19,344 nucleotides of DNA from Gammaproteobacteria bacterium (GTDB taxonomy: Bacteria; Pseudomonadota; Gammaproteobacteria; Steroidobacterales; Steroidobacteraceae), in the NCBI GenBank assembly GCA_030040525.1, contig JASHTN010000080.1:1-19344 (forward strand). Reading direction: 5' to 3'. The notes under the pieces are model-generated. The model worked only from the letters and a program-made list of their open reading frames with translations. It did no database searches and was not told the origin of the DNA. This document shows, piece by piece, positions 7,661 through 15,273 of this stretch (the stretch's first letter is position 1; the number at the start of each line of letters is the position of its first letter). A program made the translations under genes and the position numbers.

Positions 7661-7692
7661 TTCGATGGAGTCGATCTGCAATCGGAATAGCC

Positions 7693-8601
7693 GTGAAACT
7701 CGATCTCAATGGACTGGAAGCCCTCGAGGCCGTGGTGCGATATGGCGGCTTTGCCCGCGCGGCTGTGCATCTGCACAGAGTGCAGTCCGCGGTGAGCCAC
7801 CAGGTTCGAAAGATCGAAGAGCAGCTCGGCGTGACCTTGTTTAACCGTGACGGCTACCGGGTGCATTTGACGCCTGCCGGGGAGGCGATCCTCGCGGAGG
7901 GTCGGCGGTTGCTGGCACAGGCAGAGCACGTCCGGTGGGTTGCGCAGCAATTCTCTCAGGAATGGGAGCCGACACTTTCCATCGTTGTTGATGGCATCCT
8001 GCCGCTGGATCCGACACTCGCGGCAATGAAGGCGCTCGCGGCTGCGCATGTGCCAACGCGAATCCAGGTCAAGGTCGAATTCCTGCGCGGCGTGCAGTCA
8101 AGGTTCGAGAAGGAGAACGGCGACCTCATGCTGGTCACGGACTACGCAGCCAGTCCCTACCTGCACGAGGAGGCGCTGCCGACCATGGATTGCGTGCTGT
8201 GCGTGGGACGCTCCCACGAGCTCGCCAGGGCGAAGAGCGTCTCGCTGGCTGATTTGCAGGAGCACGTTGAGCTTTCCGTGCAACACACCAGCGAAGAGCA
8301 GGGCTTCGATCGGCACCTGTTCAGCTGCGAACGGGCGTTCTTCCTTTCCAGCCATCACACAAAGAAGGAAGCGCTTCTCATGGGCGTTGGCTTTGGCTGG
8401 ATGCCTCTCTACCTCGTGCACAACGAGCTCAGATCCGGCGCGCTGCGCGAGGTGAAGTATCAGGGCGGATCATGGTACCGCTTTGTTCCCCGGCTGGTGC
8501 ATCGGGCCGACCGCCGACTCGGACGTGCCGGCCAGGAGTTCGTTTCCTTGCTGCGCACGTCCGACTGGCCGCAGCCCAGGCTGCTACGCCGCCGACCGTG
8601 A
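7693..8601 (+). CDS. LysR family transcriptional regulator
   Basis: A 302-residue LysR-type regulator of normal length. The winged helix-turn-helix covers roughly residues 4-62, with the classical FARAAVHLHRVQSAVSHQV recognition region and LGVTLFNRDGYRVHLTPAG wing. The rest is the periplasmic-binding-protein-like effector domain, including GVGFGWMPLYLVHNEL. The start is a GTG: the frame is closed by a TGA at 7657, and this is the first ATG or GTG after it. A weak GGAAT ribosome site precedes it. It is transcribed away from hyuA1 and probably controls that operon in response to a pathway intermediate; it may also act on the rightward receptor and hyuA2 operon. The effector is unknown. The C terminus ends in an Arg-rich tail (RLLRRRP). 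Confidence 0.93.
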   Translation: MKLDLNGLEALEAVVRYGGFARAAVHLHRVQSAVSHQVRKIEEQLGVTLFNRDGYRVHLTPAGEAILAEGRRLLAQAEHVRWVAQQFSQEWEPTLSIVVDGILPLDPTLAAMKALAAAHVPTRIQVKVEFLRGVQSRFEKENGDLMLVTDYAASPYLHEEALPTMDCVLCVGRSHELARAKSVSLADLQEHVELSVQHTSEEQGFDRHLFSCERAFFLSSHHTKKEALLMGVGFGWMPLYLVHNELRSGALREVKYQGGSWYRFVPRLVHRADRRLGRAGQEFVSLLRTSDWPQPRLLRRRP

Positions 8602-8665
8602 TGCCGCTCGGGGTGCGCGCAACGACCCTGCAGACGCTCACAGGGCTGCAGGTCGCTCTGCGTCT

Positions 8666-8685
8666 GCGCGGGTGCCGCGCGGCAC
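8666..8685. repeat. GC-rich hairpin/palindrome after the LysR gene
   Basis: GCGCGG-GTG-CCGCGC (8666-8680) can form a 6-bp stem and overlaps a perfect 14-bp palindrome GTGCCGCGCGGCAC (8672-8685). There is no T-run after it, so it is not a standard Rho-independent terminator, although it lies 64 bp after the LysR stop. Confidence 0.4.
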
Positions 8686-8814
8686 ATCCGGCGTCCTGAG
8701 CACGCGTTCGCTGGGCCGCGGCTGGGCGCGAGGCACGTTCCTCGTCCACTCACTCGACCCGTCGGACCCGTCGCGCGAATCTCCGTCGCGCAGACGGCCT
8801 ATCTACATTTGAGA

Positions 8815-8827
8815 TCGATTTGATCGA
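8815..8827. repeat. 13-bp inverted repeat in the receptor upstream region
   Basis: TCGAT-TTG-ATCGA, with perfect 5-bp arms, sits in the AT-richer part of the spacer about 330 bp before the receptor start. It may be an operator half-site pair. There is no further evidence. Confidence 0.25.
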
Positions 8828-9145
8828 AATCATGCGCTTGCTCCGAACGATGAACCGGACTAGCTTAAATGAACAGGAGGCTGGTTTGGCGAGAGAACCA
8901 ATGCTCCAATGCAGACCACCAATCGCAGCCCCGTGCACCGCTCCGATAGCACCGCCACAACACCGCGGTGCGAAGCAGCGGGTCGAGAAGTGCGCAGCTC
9001 CGCGCTCCCGGTGCCGCCCGAGGCGCAACGTGCGCAGTCGTTGAGCCAAACCCGCAGCGCGATCTTCGAAGCAATGAAGAAGTAAGAAGTAGAGAGCCGC
9101 AGGAACCCGGCCGGATTCACTGACTGGACACACCTGACACAAGGT

Positions 9146-9152
9146 GGGGGGA
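9146..9152 (+). promoter_or_regulatory. Ribosome binding site of the TonB receptor gene
   Basis: GGGGGGA, 6 nt before the ATG at 9159, decides this start over the in-frame GTG at 9144. The first base pairs into a small possible hairpin, CACCT-N6-AGGTG (9131-9146). Confidence 0.55.
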
Positions 9153-9158
9153 CGTTCG

Positions 9159-11387
9159 ATGCCGAAGCGAGTCACGATTGCGCTCACTCTACTCGCGGTT
9201 GCCTGTCCTGCGTCCTTTGAGGCATACGCGGCGGAGACTGCTGCCCCGGCGTCACAGGAAGCCGCCGCCGACAGCACCTCGCAGCTTCAACAGGTCGTCG
9301 TCACCGCGGAGAAGAAGACCGAGAACCTGATGGACGTGCCCGTGCCGGTCAGCGTGGTCAATGCACAATCCCTGATCGACACGAACCAGCTGAACCTCGA
9401 GGACTACTACACTCAGGTCCCGGGCCTGACCGTGACGCCGAGCGGGAATGGCGTCCCGCAGCTCTCCATTCGCGGCATTTCAACCGGCGGTTTCGTCAAT
9501 CCGAGTGTCGGTGTCACGGTCGACGACGTCCCCTATGGCTCTTCCTCGGGAATAGCGAGCGGGCAGGAGGTCACCAGCTTCGACCCGGACGATCTGCAGC
9601 GCGTTGAGGTGCTGCGCGGTCCGCAGGGCACGCTCTACGGCGCGAGCAGCCTGGGTGGACTGCTGAAGTATGTGACGGTGGACCCTTCCCTGTCCGCGGT
9701 GAGCGGCCAGGTGCAGGTGGGCACCGACGACGTCTACGACGGCGGCAGCCTGGGTTACAGCGTGCGCGGAGCTGTCAACCTGCCGCTCGACGATACACTG
9801 GCCATTCGGGCGAGCACATTCTACCGAGCGGATCCGGGCTATATCGACGACATCCTGACGGGACAAACTCACGTCGATCGGGCGTGGGTCGACGGCGGCT
9901 TCCTCAAAGGGCTCTGGCAGCCTTCGGAGACTCTCTCGCTGCGAGTCACCGCTCTCATCCAGCACTTCTGGTCAGACGGGATATCTGAAGCGTACGCCGG
10001 CCTGGGGGACCTGCAGCAGAGCGCCGTGTGGGGATCGGGTTATCACAGTCGCGACACGCAGGCCTACAGCGCGACTCTGACTGCCAAATTGGGCGCGGTC
10101 GATCTGACCGCAGTAAGCGGCTACAGCATCAGAACCTTCTCCGAATGGCAGGACTACACCAGTCTCTACGGCGCGGCCACGCTCACCCAATTTGGTGTCG
10201 GTGGCGCGCCGGTCCTGGCCCGTGGCACGACCTACCGGTTCACACAGGAAGTTCGGCTCACCGGCTCAATCCTCAGCAAGCTCGACTGGTTAGTCGGCGG
10301 TTACTATAACCACGAGAACTCGCCTGCCAACGGCGGCATATGGGCGGTCGTTCCGAACACGGGCCAGGTGGTCGGACAGTGGGTGTCGTGGAACTACCCG
10401 AGTACCTTCGAGGAATATGCCGGCTTTGGCGATCTTACCTACCATTTTACCGATCGTCTCGACCTCCAATTCGGCGGGCGTGAAAGCACCAACCGGCAGG
10501 GCTACCTGGAGTACGACTACGGGCCTTACGTGCCGCTGTTTGAGGCTTCACCCTCACCCTTCGTCTACCCTGAAGTGCATACCAAGGACAGCTCGTTCAC
10601 CTATCTGGTGACACCCGAATTCAAGCTGACGCCGGACTCCATGCTTTACGCGAGGGTCACATCGGGTTACCGCCCTGGCGGCCCGAACGTACAGGGAAGC
10701 GCCATCCTGGTGCCACGGGCGTACAGCCCTGACACAACGCGTAACTATGAGGTCGGGGTCAAAAGCGAAGTCCTGGATCATAGACTGTCGCTCGACGCTT
10801 CCGTGTACTACATCCAATGGAAGGATATCCAGCTGCAATTGGTCAATCCGATCAGCGGTGTTTTCTACTACGCCAACGGCAGCGAGGCGAAGAGTCAGGG
10901 CGTCGAGCTCTCGGCGCAGGCAAAGCCGTTGACCGGCCTGTCGATCACGGCATGGGTGGCATGGAACGACGCGCGGCTGACCGAGGACATGCCGCCCGGA
11001 AGCTCCGTAATCGGAGAATCCGGCGACCGCTTGCCATACAGCGAACCGTTCTCCGGCAATCTATCGGTGGAGCAGACGTTTCCTCTGACCGCGCTCATGC
11101 ACGGCATGACGGGTTTTGTCGGCGGCGCGTTGAGTTACGTCGGCAACCGCCTCGGTCAGTTCCCGAGCGTCTACCTGGTGCCACCCGAGCGGCAGGACCT
11201 TCCCGCGTACACCAAAATTGATCTGCGGGCGGGAGCTGACGTCGGCACGTGGAGATACAACTTCTACATCAATAACGTGGCAGACAAGCGAGGTGTCCTC
11301 GATGGCGGGCTCGACCTGATTCCCACGAACGCTTTCATCTACATCCAGCCCCGAACCATAGGGATGACGGTGGCGAAGACATTCTGA
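9159..11387 (+). CDS. TonB-dependent outer-membrane receptor
   Basis: A 742-residue protein with a Sec signal peptide (MPKRVTIALTLLAVAC, probable cleavage after AYA near residue 24). A TonB-box-like VVVTAEKK segment follows, then a plug domain with DVPVPVSVV, VPGLTVTPSGNG, LSIRGIS, GVTVDDVPYG and VEVLRGPQGTLYGASSLGG. The remainder is beta-strand-rich barrel sequence with TonB-receptor features (DLQFGGRES, YARVTSGYRPGG, NYEVGVKSEVLDHRLSLDASVYYIQW in pieces), ending in GMTVAKTF with the terminal aromatic residue needed for outer-membrane assembly. It would import a large or scarce substrate using proton-motive force. It heads the rightward gene run with hyuA2 57 nt behind, so the ligand is probably the compound degraded by this cluster rather than iron; no siderophore or heme genes are near. 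The start ATG is chosen for its ribosome site; a GTG 15 nt upstream would add five residues. Confidence 0.95.
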   Translation: MPKRVTIALTLLAVACPASFEAYAAETAAPASQEAAADSTSQLQQVVVTAEKKTENLMDVPVPVSVVNAQSLIDTNQLNLEDYYTQVPGLTVTPSGNGVPQLSIRGISTGGFVNPSVGVTVDDVPYGSSSGIASGQEVTSFDPDDLQRVEVLRGPQGTLYGASSLGGLLKYVTVDPSLSAVSGQVQVGTDDVYDGGSLGYSVRGAVNLPLDDTLAIRASTFYRADPGYIDDILTGQTHVDRAWVDGGFLKGLWQPSETLSLRVTALIQHFWSDGISEAYAGLGDLQQSAVWGSGYHSRDTQAYSATLTAKLGAVDLTAVSGYSIRTFSEWQDYTSLYGAATLTQFGVGGAPVLARGTTYRFTQEVRLTGSILSKLDWLVGGYYNHENSPANGGIWAVVPNTGQVVGQWVSWNYPSTFEEYAGFGDLTYHFTDRLDLQFGGRESTNRQGYLEYDYGPYVPLFEASPSPFVYPEVHTKDSSFTYLVTPEFKLTPDSMLYARVTSGYRPGGPNVQGSAILVPRAYSPDTTRNYEVGVKSEVLDHRLSLDASVYYIQWKDIQLQLVNPISGVFYYANGSEAKSQGVELSAQAKPLTGLSITAWVAWNDARLTEDMPPGSSVIGESGDRLPYSEPFSGNLSVEQTFPLTALMHGMTGFVGGALSYVGNRLGQFPSVYLVPPERQDLPAYTKIDLRAGADVGTWRYNFYINNVADKRGVLDGGLDLIPTNAFIYIQPRTIGMTVAKTF

Positions 11388-11444
11388 CGGCAATGCGCAG
11401 AACGTGCTCCATGTACAGGCCCGATCGCCGGAGCGCAGAGACGG

Positions 11445-13478
11445 ATGGCAACACGAATAGGGGTGGATATCGGCGGCACCTTCACGGATCTGGTCGTGTA
11501 CGACGATCAAACCGGGCAAGTGTCCGTCGAGAAGGTGCCCAGTACACCCGCCGCCCCGGAGGTCGGTTGTGTGGAGGCGGTGCGTCGGGCAGCCATGCGC
11601 CCCGGACTGCTGCAGCAGTGCGAATACTTTCTGCATGGCACCACAGTCGGATTGAACGCGCTGCTCGAGCGACGCGGTGCGACGGTCGGCCTGTTGTGCA
11701 CGGCGGGGTTTCGCGATGCGCTCGAGCTCAGGCGCGGCGCGCGGCCAGAGTCCTGTGATCTGAACTGGGTGCCGCCCGATCCCCTGGTGCCGCGGCACCT
11801 GCGGATTCCGATCGGCGAGCGCATCGATGTCGAGGGAGCCGTAGTACGTGCATTGGAGCGGCAACATGTGGCCGCTGCGGTGAAGGTTTTTCGCGACCAA
11901 GGGGTTAGCTCGGTCGCGGTCTGCTTCATGAATGCCTACGCCAATCCGGCGCATGAACTGCAGGCCGCGGAAGCGCTGCGCCAATACGGCTTCGCGGGCG
12001 ACATCTCGCTGTCGCACAGGCTGTCACGCGAATATCGCGACTATGAGCGCACCAGCACGACCGTGGTGGACGCGTTCGTACGCAGGCGCATGGCAGACTA
12101 CCTCGACCGAGTTGCCGAGGGCATCCGGCAGCTCGGCTTCAACGGCGAATGCCTCGTCACCCGCTCGGGTGGCGGCTCGATGAGCTTCGATGAGGCGCGC
12201 GAGCGGTCCTTTGAAACGATCAACTCCGGACCCGTGGCGGGCGCCGAGGGCGCTGCCGAGCTGGCGCGCGCGCTCGGCCTTGGCGACTTGGTGACTGTCG
12301 ATGTCGGCGGCACGAGCTTCGATACCGCGTTGATCGTCGACGGGCGGCCACAGCTCCACTATCAGGGTGAGATTGACGGCATGCCCATTCAGGCTCCCTG
12401 GGTGGATGTGCGCTCGATCGGGGCAGGCGGCGGCTCGCTGGCCTACTTGGACTCCGGCGGCCTGCTGCACGTGGGTCCGCAGAGTGCCGGCGCGCAGCCT
12501 GGGCCGGCTTGCTACGCGCGTGGCGGTAGCGAACCGACCGTGACAGACGCGGCATTGCTCCTGGGAATGCTGGGCAGCGGCCGCCTAGCCTCGAACATCC
12601 AGCTCGATCGCGACCGGGCGCTCGAGGCACTGAATAAGCTCGCGCGGGAGTTGCACAGCGATGCCCAGCGAGTGGCGGTCGGCATCATCAAATTAGCCTG
12701 TTCGAACTGTGCGAACGCAATCCGCGAGATCACGGTGGAGCAAGGGATAGATCCACGGGGCCTGCGGATCCTGGCTTTCGGCGGAGCAGGACCGCTGCTG
12801 GCGACGCAGATCGCGCGCGAGCTCGACATCCGGGACGTCATCGTGCCGCCCTTCGCAGGTAACTTCTCGGCCTGGGGACTGCTGGGCTCGGACCTCGTGC
12901 GCAGCTCGGCACGCACGCAGCTCCTCGGCCTGGCGGACGGCTGTGTGCAGCGTCTCGAAGTCACCGTCCGGGAAATGTTCGCCGAGCTGGAGAGCCGCAG
13001 CGCAGATCAGCGATTCGCGCAGCAGGGCGAACGCGAGCTGGCGCTTGGTATGCGCTTCAGCGGCCAGGAGTACAGTCTGACGCTCCCGGTGCCCTGGAGA
13101 AACAATAGGCTCGGCCTGAGCGCCGCGGAGTTGCGGGAAGCATTCCTGGGCGCCTACCAGAGCACGTTCGGCATCACCCTCGACAATGCCGTGGAGGTGA
13201 TCGTATTGCGCACCGTGATCCGCAGGTCTCTGGCCCGGCGGATCCGTCGTCCGGATGATACAAGCCCACCCAGGTCGGATACCTTACAGGCGCTGTACTC
13301 CTTTGCGCAGGGGTGCGAACTGCCCGCGCATGCTTTGGCACGATCCGCACTGGAGGAAGGTCGCCGCCAGAGCGGTCCGGCGGTCATCTACGAGAACACC
13401 GCCACAACCTACGTCGACGCCGACTTCTCCTACGGCGTCGATCCCAACGGCTGTCTCCTGCTGAGGCGCGAGGGGTAA
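11445..13478 (+). CDS. hyuA: Hydantoinase A / oxoprolinase family ATP-binding subunit (second copy)
   Basis: A 677-residue full-length second hydantoinase A. The first phosphate motif GVDIGGTFTD is at 6-15. HGTTVGLNALLERRG (62-76), VPRHLRIPIGERID, NSGPVAGAEGA (258-268), DVGGTSFD (284-291), GAGGGSLAYL and GPACYARGG follow, in the same order as in the first copy. It should bind ATP and activate a cyclic amide carbonyl as partner of HyuB2. A GGAG ribosome site lies 10 nt before the ATG at 11445. The stop is 6 nt before hyuB2. SGPVAGAEG replaces SGPAGGVIG of copy one, and VPPDPLVPRHLR replaces the Tyr- and Pro-rich loop there, so the two copies probably act on different rings or different steps. 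It is cotranscribed in all likelihood with the receptor upstream. Confidence 0.93.
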   Translation: MATRIGVDIGGTFTDLVVYDDQTGQVSVEKVPSTPAAPEVGCVEAVRRAAMRPGLLQQCEYFLHGTTVGLNALLERRGATVGLLCTAGFRDALELRRGARPESCDLNWVPPDPLVPRHLRIPIGERIDVEGAVVRALERQHVAAAVKVFRDQGVSSVAVCFMNAYANPAHELQAAEALRQYGFAGDISLSHRLSREYRDYERTSTTVVDAFVRRRMADYLDRVAEGIRQLGFNGECLVTRSGGGSMSFDEARERSFETINSGPVAGAEGAAELARALGLGDLVTVDVGGTSFDTALIVDGRPQLHYQGEIDGMPIQAPWVDVRSIGAGGGSLAYLDSGGLLHVGPQSAGAQPGPACYARGGSEPTVTDAALLLGMLGSGRLASNIQLDRDRALEALNKLARELHSDAQRVAVGIIKLACSNCANAIREITVEQGIDPRGLRILAFGGAGPLLATQIARELDIRDVIVPPFAGNFSAWGLLGSDLVRSSARTQLLGLADGCVQRLEVTVREMFAELESRSADQRFAQQGERELALGMRFSGQEYSLTLPVPWRNNRLGLSAAELREAFLGAYQSTFGITLDNAVEVIVLRTVIRRSLARRIRRPDDTSPPRSDTLQALYSFAQGCELPAHALARSALEEGRRQSGPAVIYENTATTYVDADFSYGVDPNGCLLLRREG

Positions 13479-13484
13479 TTCGCC

Positions 13485-15224
13485 ATGCAGGCACCAGGTG
13501 CTGCGCTACACGTCTACAGCAACCGCGCCAGCTCGGCCAGCGATTCAGGCAAGCCAACTGAAGCGGACCCCGTGACCACGCAGATCATCCGGCACGCGCT
13601 GAGCTCGGCAGCCAGGCAGATGAAGCGCGCCACCATTCGCACTGCCTTCTCGCCGATCATCTATGAGGCGCTGGATTTCGCCGTAGTTCTATACGATCGT
13701 CGCATCCGCATGCTGGCCCAGGCCCCCACGCTGCCGATCTTCGTCGGCACCATGGGTTTTTGCATCGAAGGGGCCGTGCAAGCTGTCGGCGGGGAGCGGC
13801 AGCTCGAGCCCGGCGACGTGCTGATTTACAACGTCCCCTACGGCACCGGTTCGCATGCGCAGGACTGTGCGATAGTGATGCCGGTTTTCCTCCCCGACGG
13901 CGAACTCGTCGGCTACGCCGCCAACAAAGCCCACTGGCTCGACATTGGCGCCAAGGCGCCCTACTGCACCGATACCACGGACGTGTATCAGGAGGGTGTC
14001 GTCATTCCCGGAGTGAAACTGTACCGCGCGGGCAAGCTGAACGAGGACATCCATCGGATGGCGCTCGCCAACTGTCGCTTCAAACAGCCGGTCAACGGCG
14101 ACCTCAACGCACAGGTTGCCAGCTGTCATGTCGGTGCCCGCGAGCTGCAACGAGTGATCCGGCGCTTCGGCCCTGCGACGTTTGCAGAATGCATCGAGCG
14201 CATGTTTGATCACGGCGAACATGCGGTGCGGCAATTCATCGCCTCGATCCCGGACGGCACTTATCACGGCACCTGCCACATGGATGACAACGGGGTGGAT
14301 GACGATCCCATCAGGTTTGAGGTGATCATCACGATTGACGGATCAAACGTGCGCATCGATTTCAGCAGCGCTCCTGATGCACAACGCGGCCCGATCAACG
14401 CACCGTTTCCCTCCACTGTCAGTGCATCGCGAGTCGCCCTGATGATGGCGGCAGGGAGTGCGCGCGAGCCCCCGAACGAAGGTCATTTCCGTCCGCTCGA
14501 GATCGTCACTCGACCTGGCTCCATGTTCCATCCGCTCGCGCCGCAACCCTGCTATCTCTATGGATGGCCGCTCATGTCGGCCATCGAAGGCATCTTTCAA
14601 GCTCTGGCGACAGCCAGCGGAGGAAAGCTCCCTTCGGGCGGCGCCGCTGATACCGCTGCCGTGCAGTTTTACGGCCAACGGTCGCGCACGGGAGAGCCAT
14701 TTTACGGGGGAGGCTTGTCGCTTCCGGTCGGACAAGGCGCGCGCCCGAGCTGCGACGGGCCGACGCTGTACGTTCCCTCACTGGCGCAATCGCATCTTCA
14801 GTCGCCCGAGCTCATGGAAGCCAAGCTGCCCATTCAGTGCGAGCAGTGGGAATTCACCCCCGACTCCGGCGGTCCAGGGCAGTTCCGCGGCGGTAGCGGC
14901 TGGCAGGTCGCGTACAGGTTTCTCGAGGATGTGATGTTGATTTCGACCATCGAGCGGACGCAGGTGCCCGGCTGGGCACAGTGCGGTGGACTGGCCGGCG
15001 CCGCGAATCGTCTGGAAGTCGAGTTTGCCGACGGACATACGGAGACACTCCGCAAGGTCACGAATCGCAAGATTCCTGCGGGGAGTCGTCTGCGCATTTA
15101 TCTCGGCGGCGGTGGCGGCTATGGCGCACCAAGCACCAGGGCCGCGGCTGCCGTGCGGCGGGATCTGCTGAATGGCATGATCACGATGCAGCATGCGCGC
15201 AAATATTATCCGCACGCCGTGTGA
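13485..15224 (+). CDS. hyuB: Hydantoinase B / oxoprolinase family protein (second copy)
   Basis: A 579-residue hydantoinase B, the catalytic partner of HyuA2. Family landmarks are DPVTTQIIRHALSSAARQM, RTAFSPIIYEALDFAVVLY, TGSHAQDCAIVMP, ANKAHWLDIGAK, CTDTTDVYQEG, GPINAPFPSTVSASR, DSGGPGQFRGGSG and the tail GGGGGYGAPSTR. The likely metal ligands are H124, D127 and H150. Compared with copy one it carries about 20 extra residues before the conserved DP motif, rich in Ser, Ala and small residues and without signal-peptide character. The start ATG is 6 nt after the hyuA2 stop, with a GAGGGG site inside the end of hyuA2, so I keep this start although a GTG near 13572 would remove the extension. The region between the core and the C-terminal domain differs clearly from copy one. 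The substrate is unknown. Confidence 0.92.
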   Translation: MQAPGAALHVYSNRASSASDSGKPTEADPVTTQIIRHALSSAARQMKRATIRTAFSPIIYEALDFAVVLYDRRIRMLAQAPTLPIFVGTMGFCIEGAVQAVGGERQLEPGDVLIYNVPYGTGSHAQDCAIVMPVFLPDGELVGYAANKAHWLDIGAKAPYCTDTTDVYQEGVVIPGVKLYRAGKLNEDIHRMALANCRFKQPVNGDLNAQVASCHVGARELQRVIRRFGPATFAECIERMFDHGEHAVRQFIASIPDGTYHGTCHMDDNGVDDDPIRFEVIITIDGSNVRIDFSSAPDAQRGPINAPFPSTVSASRVALMMAAGSAREPPNEGHFRPLEIVTRPGSMFHPLAPQPCYLYGWPLMSAIEGIFQALATASGGKLPSGGAADTAAVQFYGQRSRTGEPFYGGGLSLPVGQGARPSCDGPTLYVPSLAQSHLQSPELMEAKLPIQCEQWEFTPDSGGPGQFRGGSGWQVAYRFLEDVMLISTIERTQVPGWAQCGGLAGAANRLEVEFADGHTETLRKVTNRKIPAGSRLRIYLGGGGGYGAPSTRAAAAVRRDLLNGMITMQHARKYYPHAV

Positions 15225-15273
15225 TCAGGATGCGGCTCGGGTAACCGCTGCGTCGCTGTGAGGGATTGAAGCA

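Larger units (their letters stand above)
7433..7692. promoter_or_regulatory. Divergent promoter region between hyuA1 and the LysR gene
   Basis: A 260-bp non-coding spacer between two divergent genes. LysR-type regulators usually bind in such a spacer and control both directions. It contains a candidate operator block (7578-7607) and a possible -10 for the LysR gene (7655-7660). I could not find a convincing -35/-10 pair for the hyuA1 direction by eye. Confidence 0.7.
8602..9158. other. 557-bp stretch without a convincing gene, upstream of the TonB receptor
   Basis: No open frame here looks like a recognisable protein. The stretch holds a GC-rich hairpin after the LysR gene, two overlapping short direct repeats (GACCCGTCG at 8756 and 8765; CCGTCGCGC at 8768 and 8783), a 13-bp inverted repeat TCGAT-TTG-ATCGA at 8815-8827 in a more AT-rich patch, and an AGGAGG at 8875-8880 followed by a TTG-started open frame of 52 codons (8886-9044). 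The promoter of the rightward operon probably lies here, but I could not pick a clear -35/-10 pair. Confidence 0.6.

Noticed and set aside
8666..8685. Rho-independent terminator after the LysR gene
   Set aside because: The stem is good, but no T-run follows, so I list it only as a hairpin.
8756..8791. Tandem 9-bp repeats as a possible CRISPR-like or iteron array
   Set aside because: Only two copies of each, overlapping and GC-rich, without spacers of constant length; most likely chance.
9074..9085. Minimal ORF ATG-AAG-AAG-TAA in the receptor leader
   Set aside because: Four codons in a purine-rich run; no ribosome site or attenuator structure supports a leader peptide.
8750..9277. 175-codon open frame on the minus strand overlapping the receptor start
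   Set aside because: It overlaps the receptor signal peptide region, has no clear ribosome site and a composition like random GC-rich translation.
11061..12017. 318-codon open frame on the minus strand across the receptor/hyuA2 junction
   Set aside because: It spans the ends of two well-supported plus-strand genes and shows no family features.
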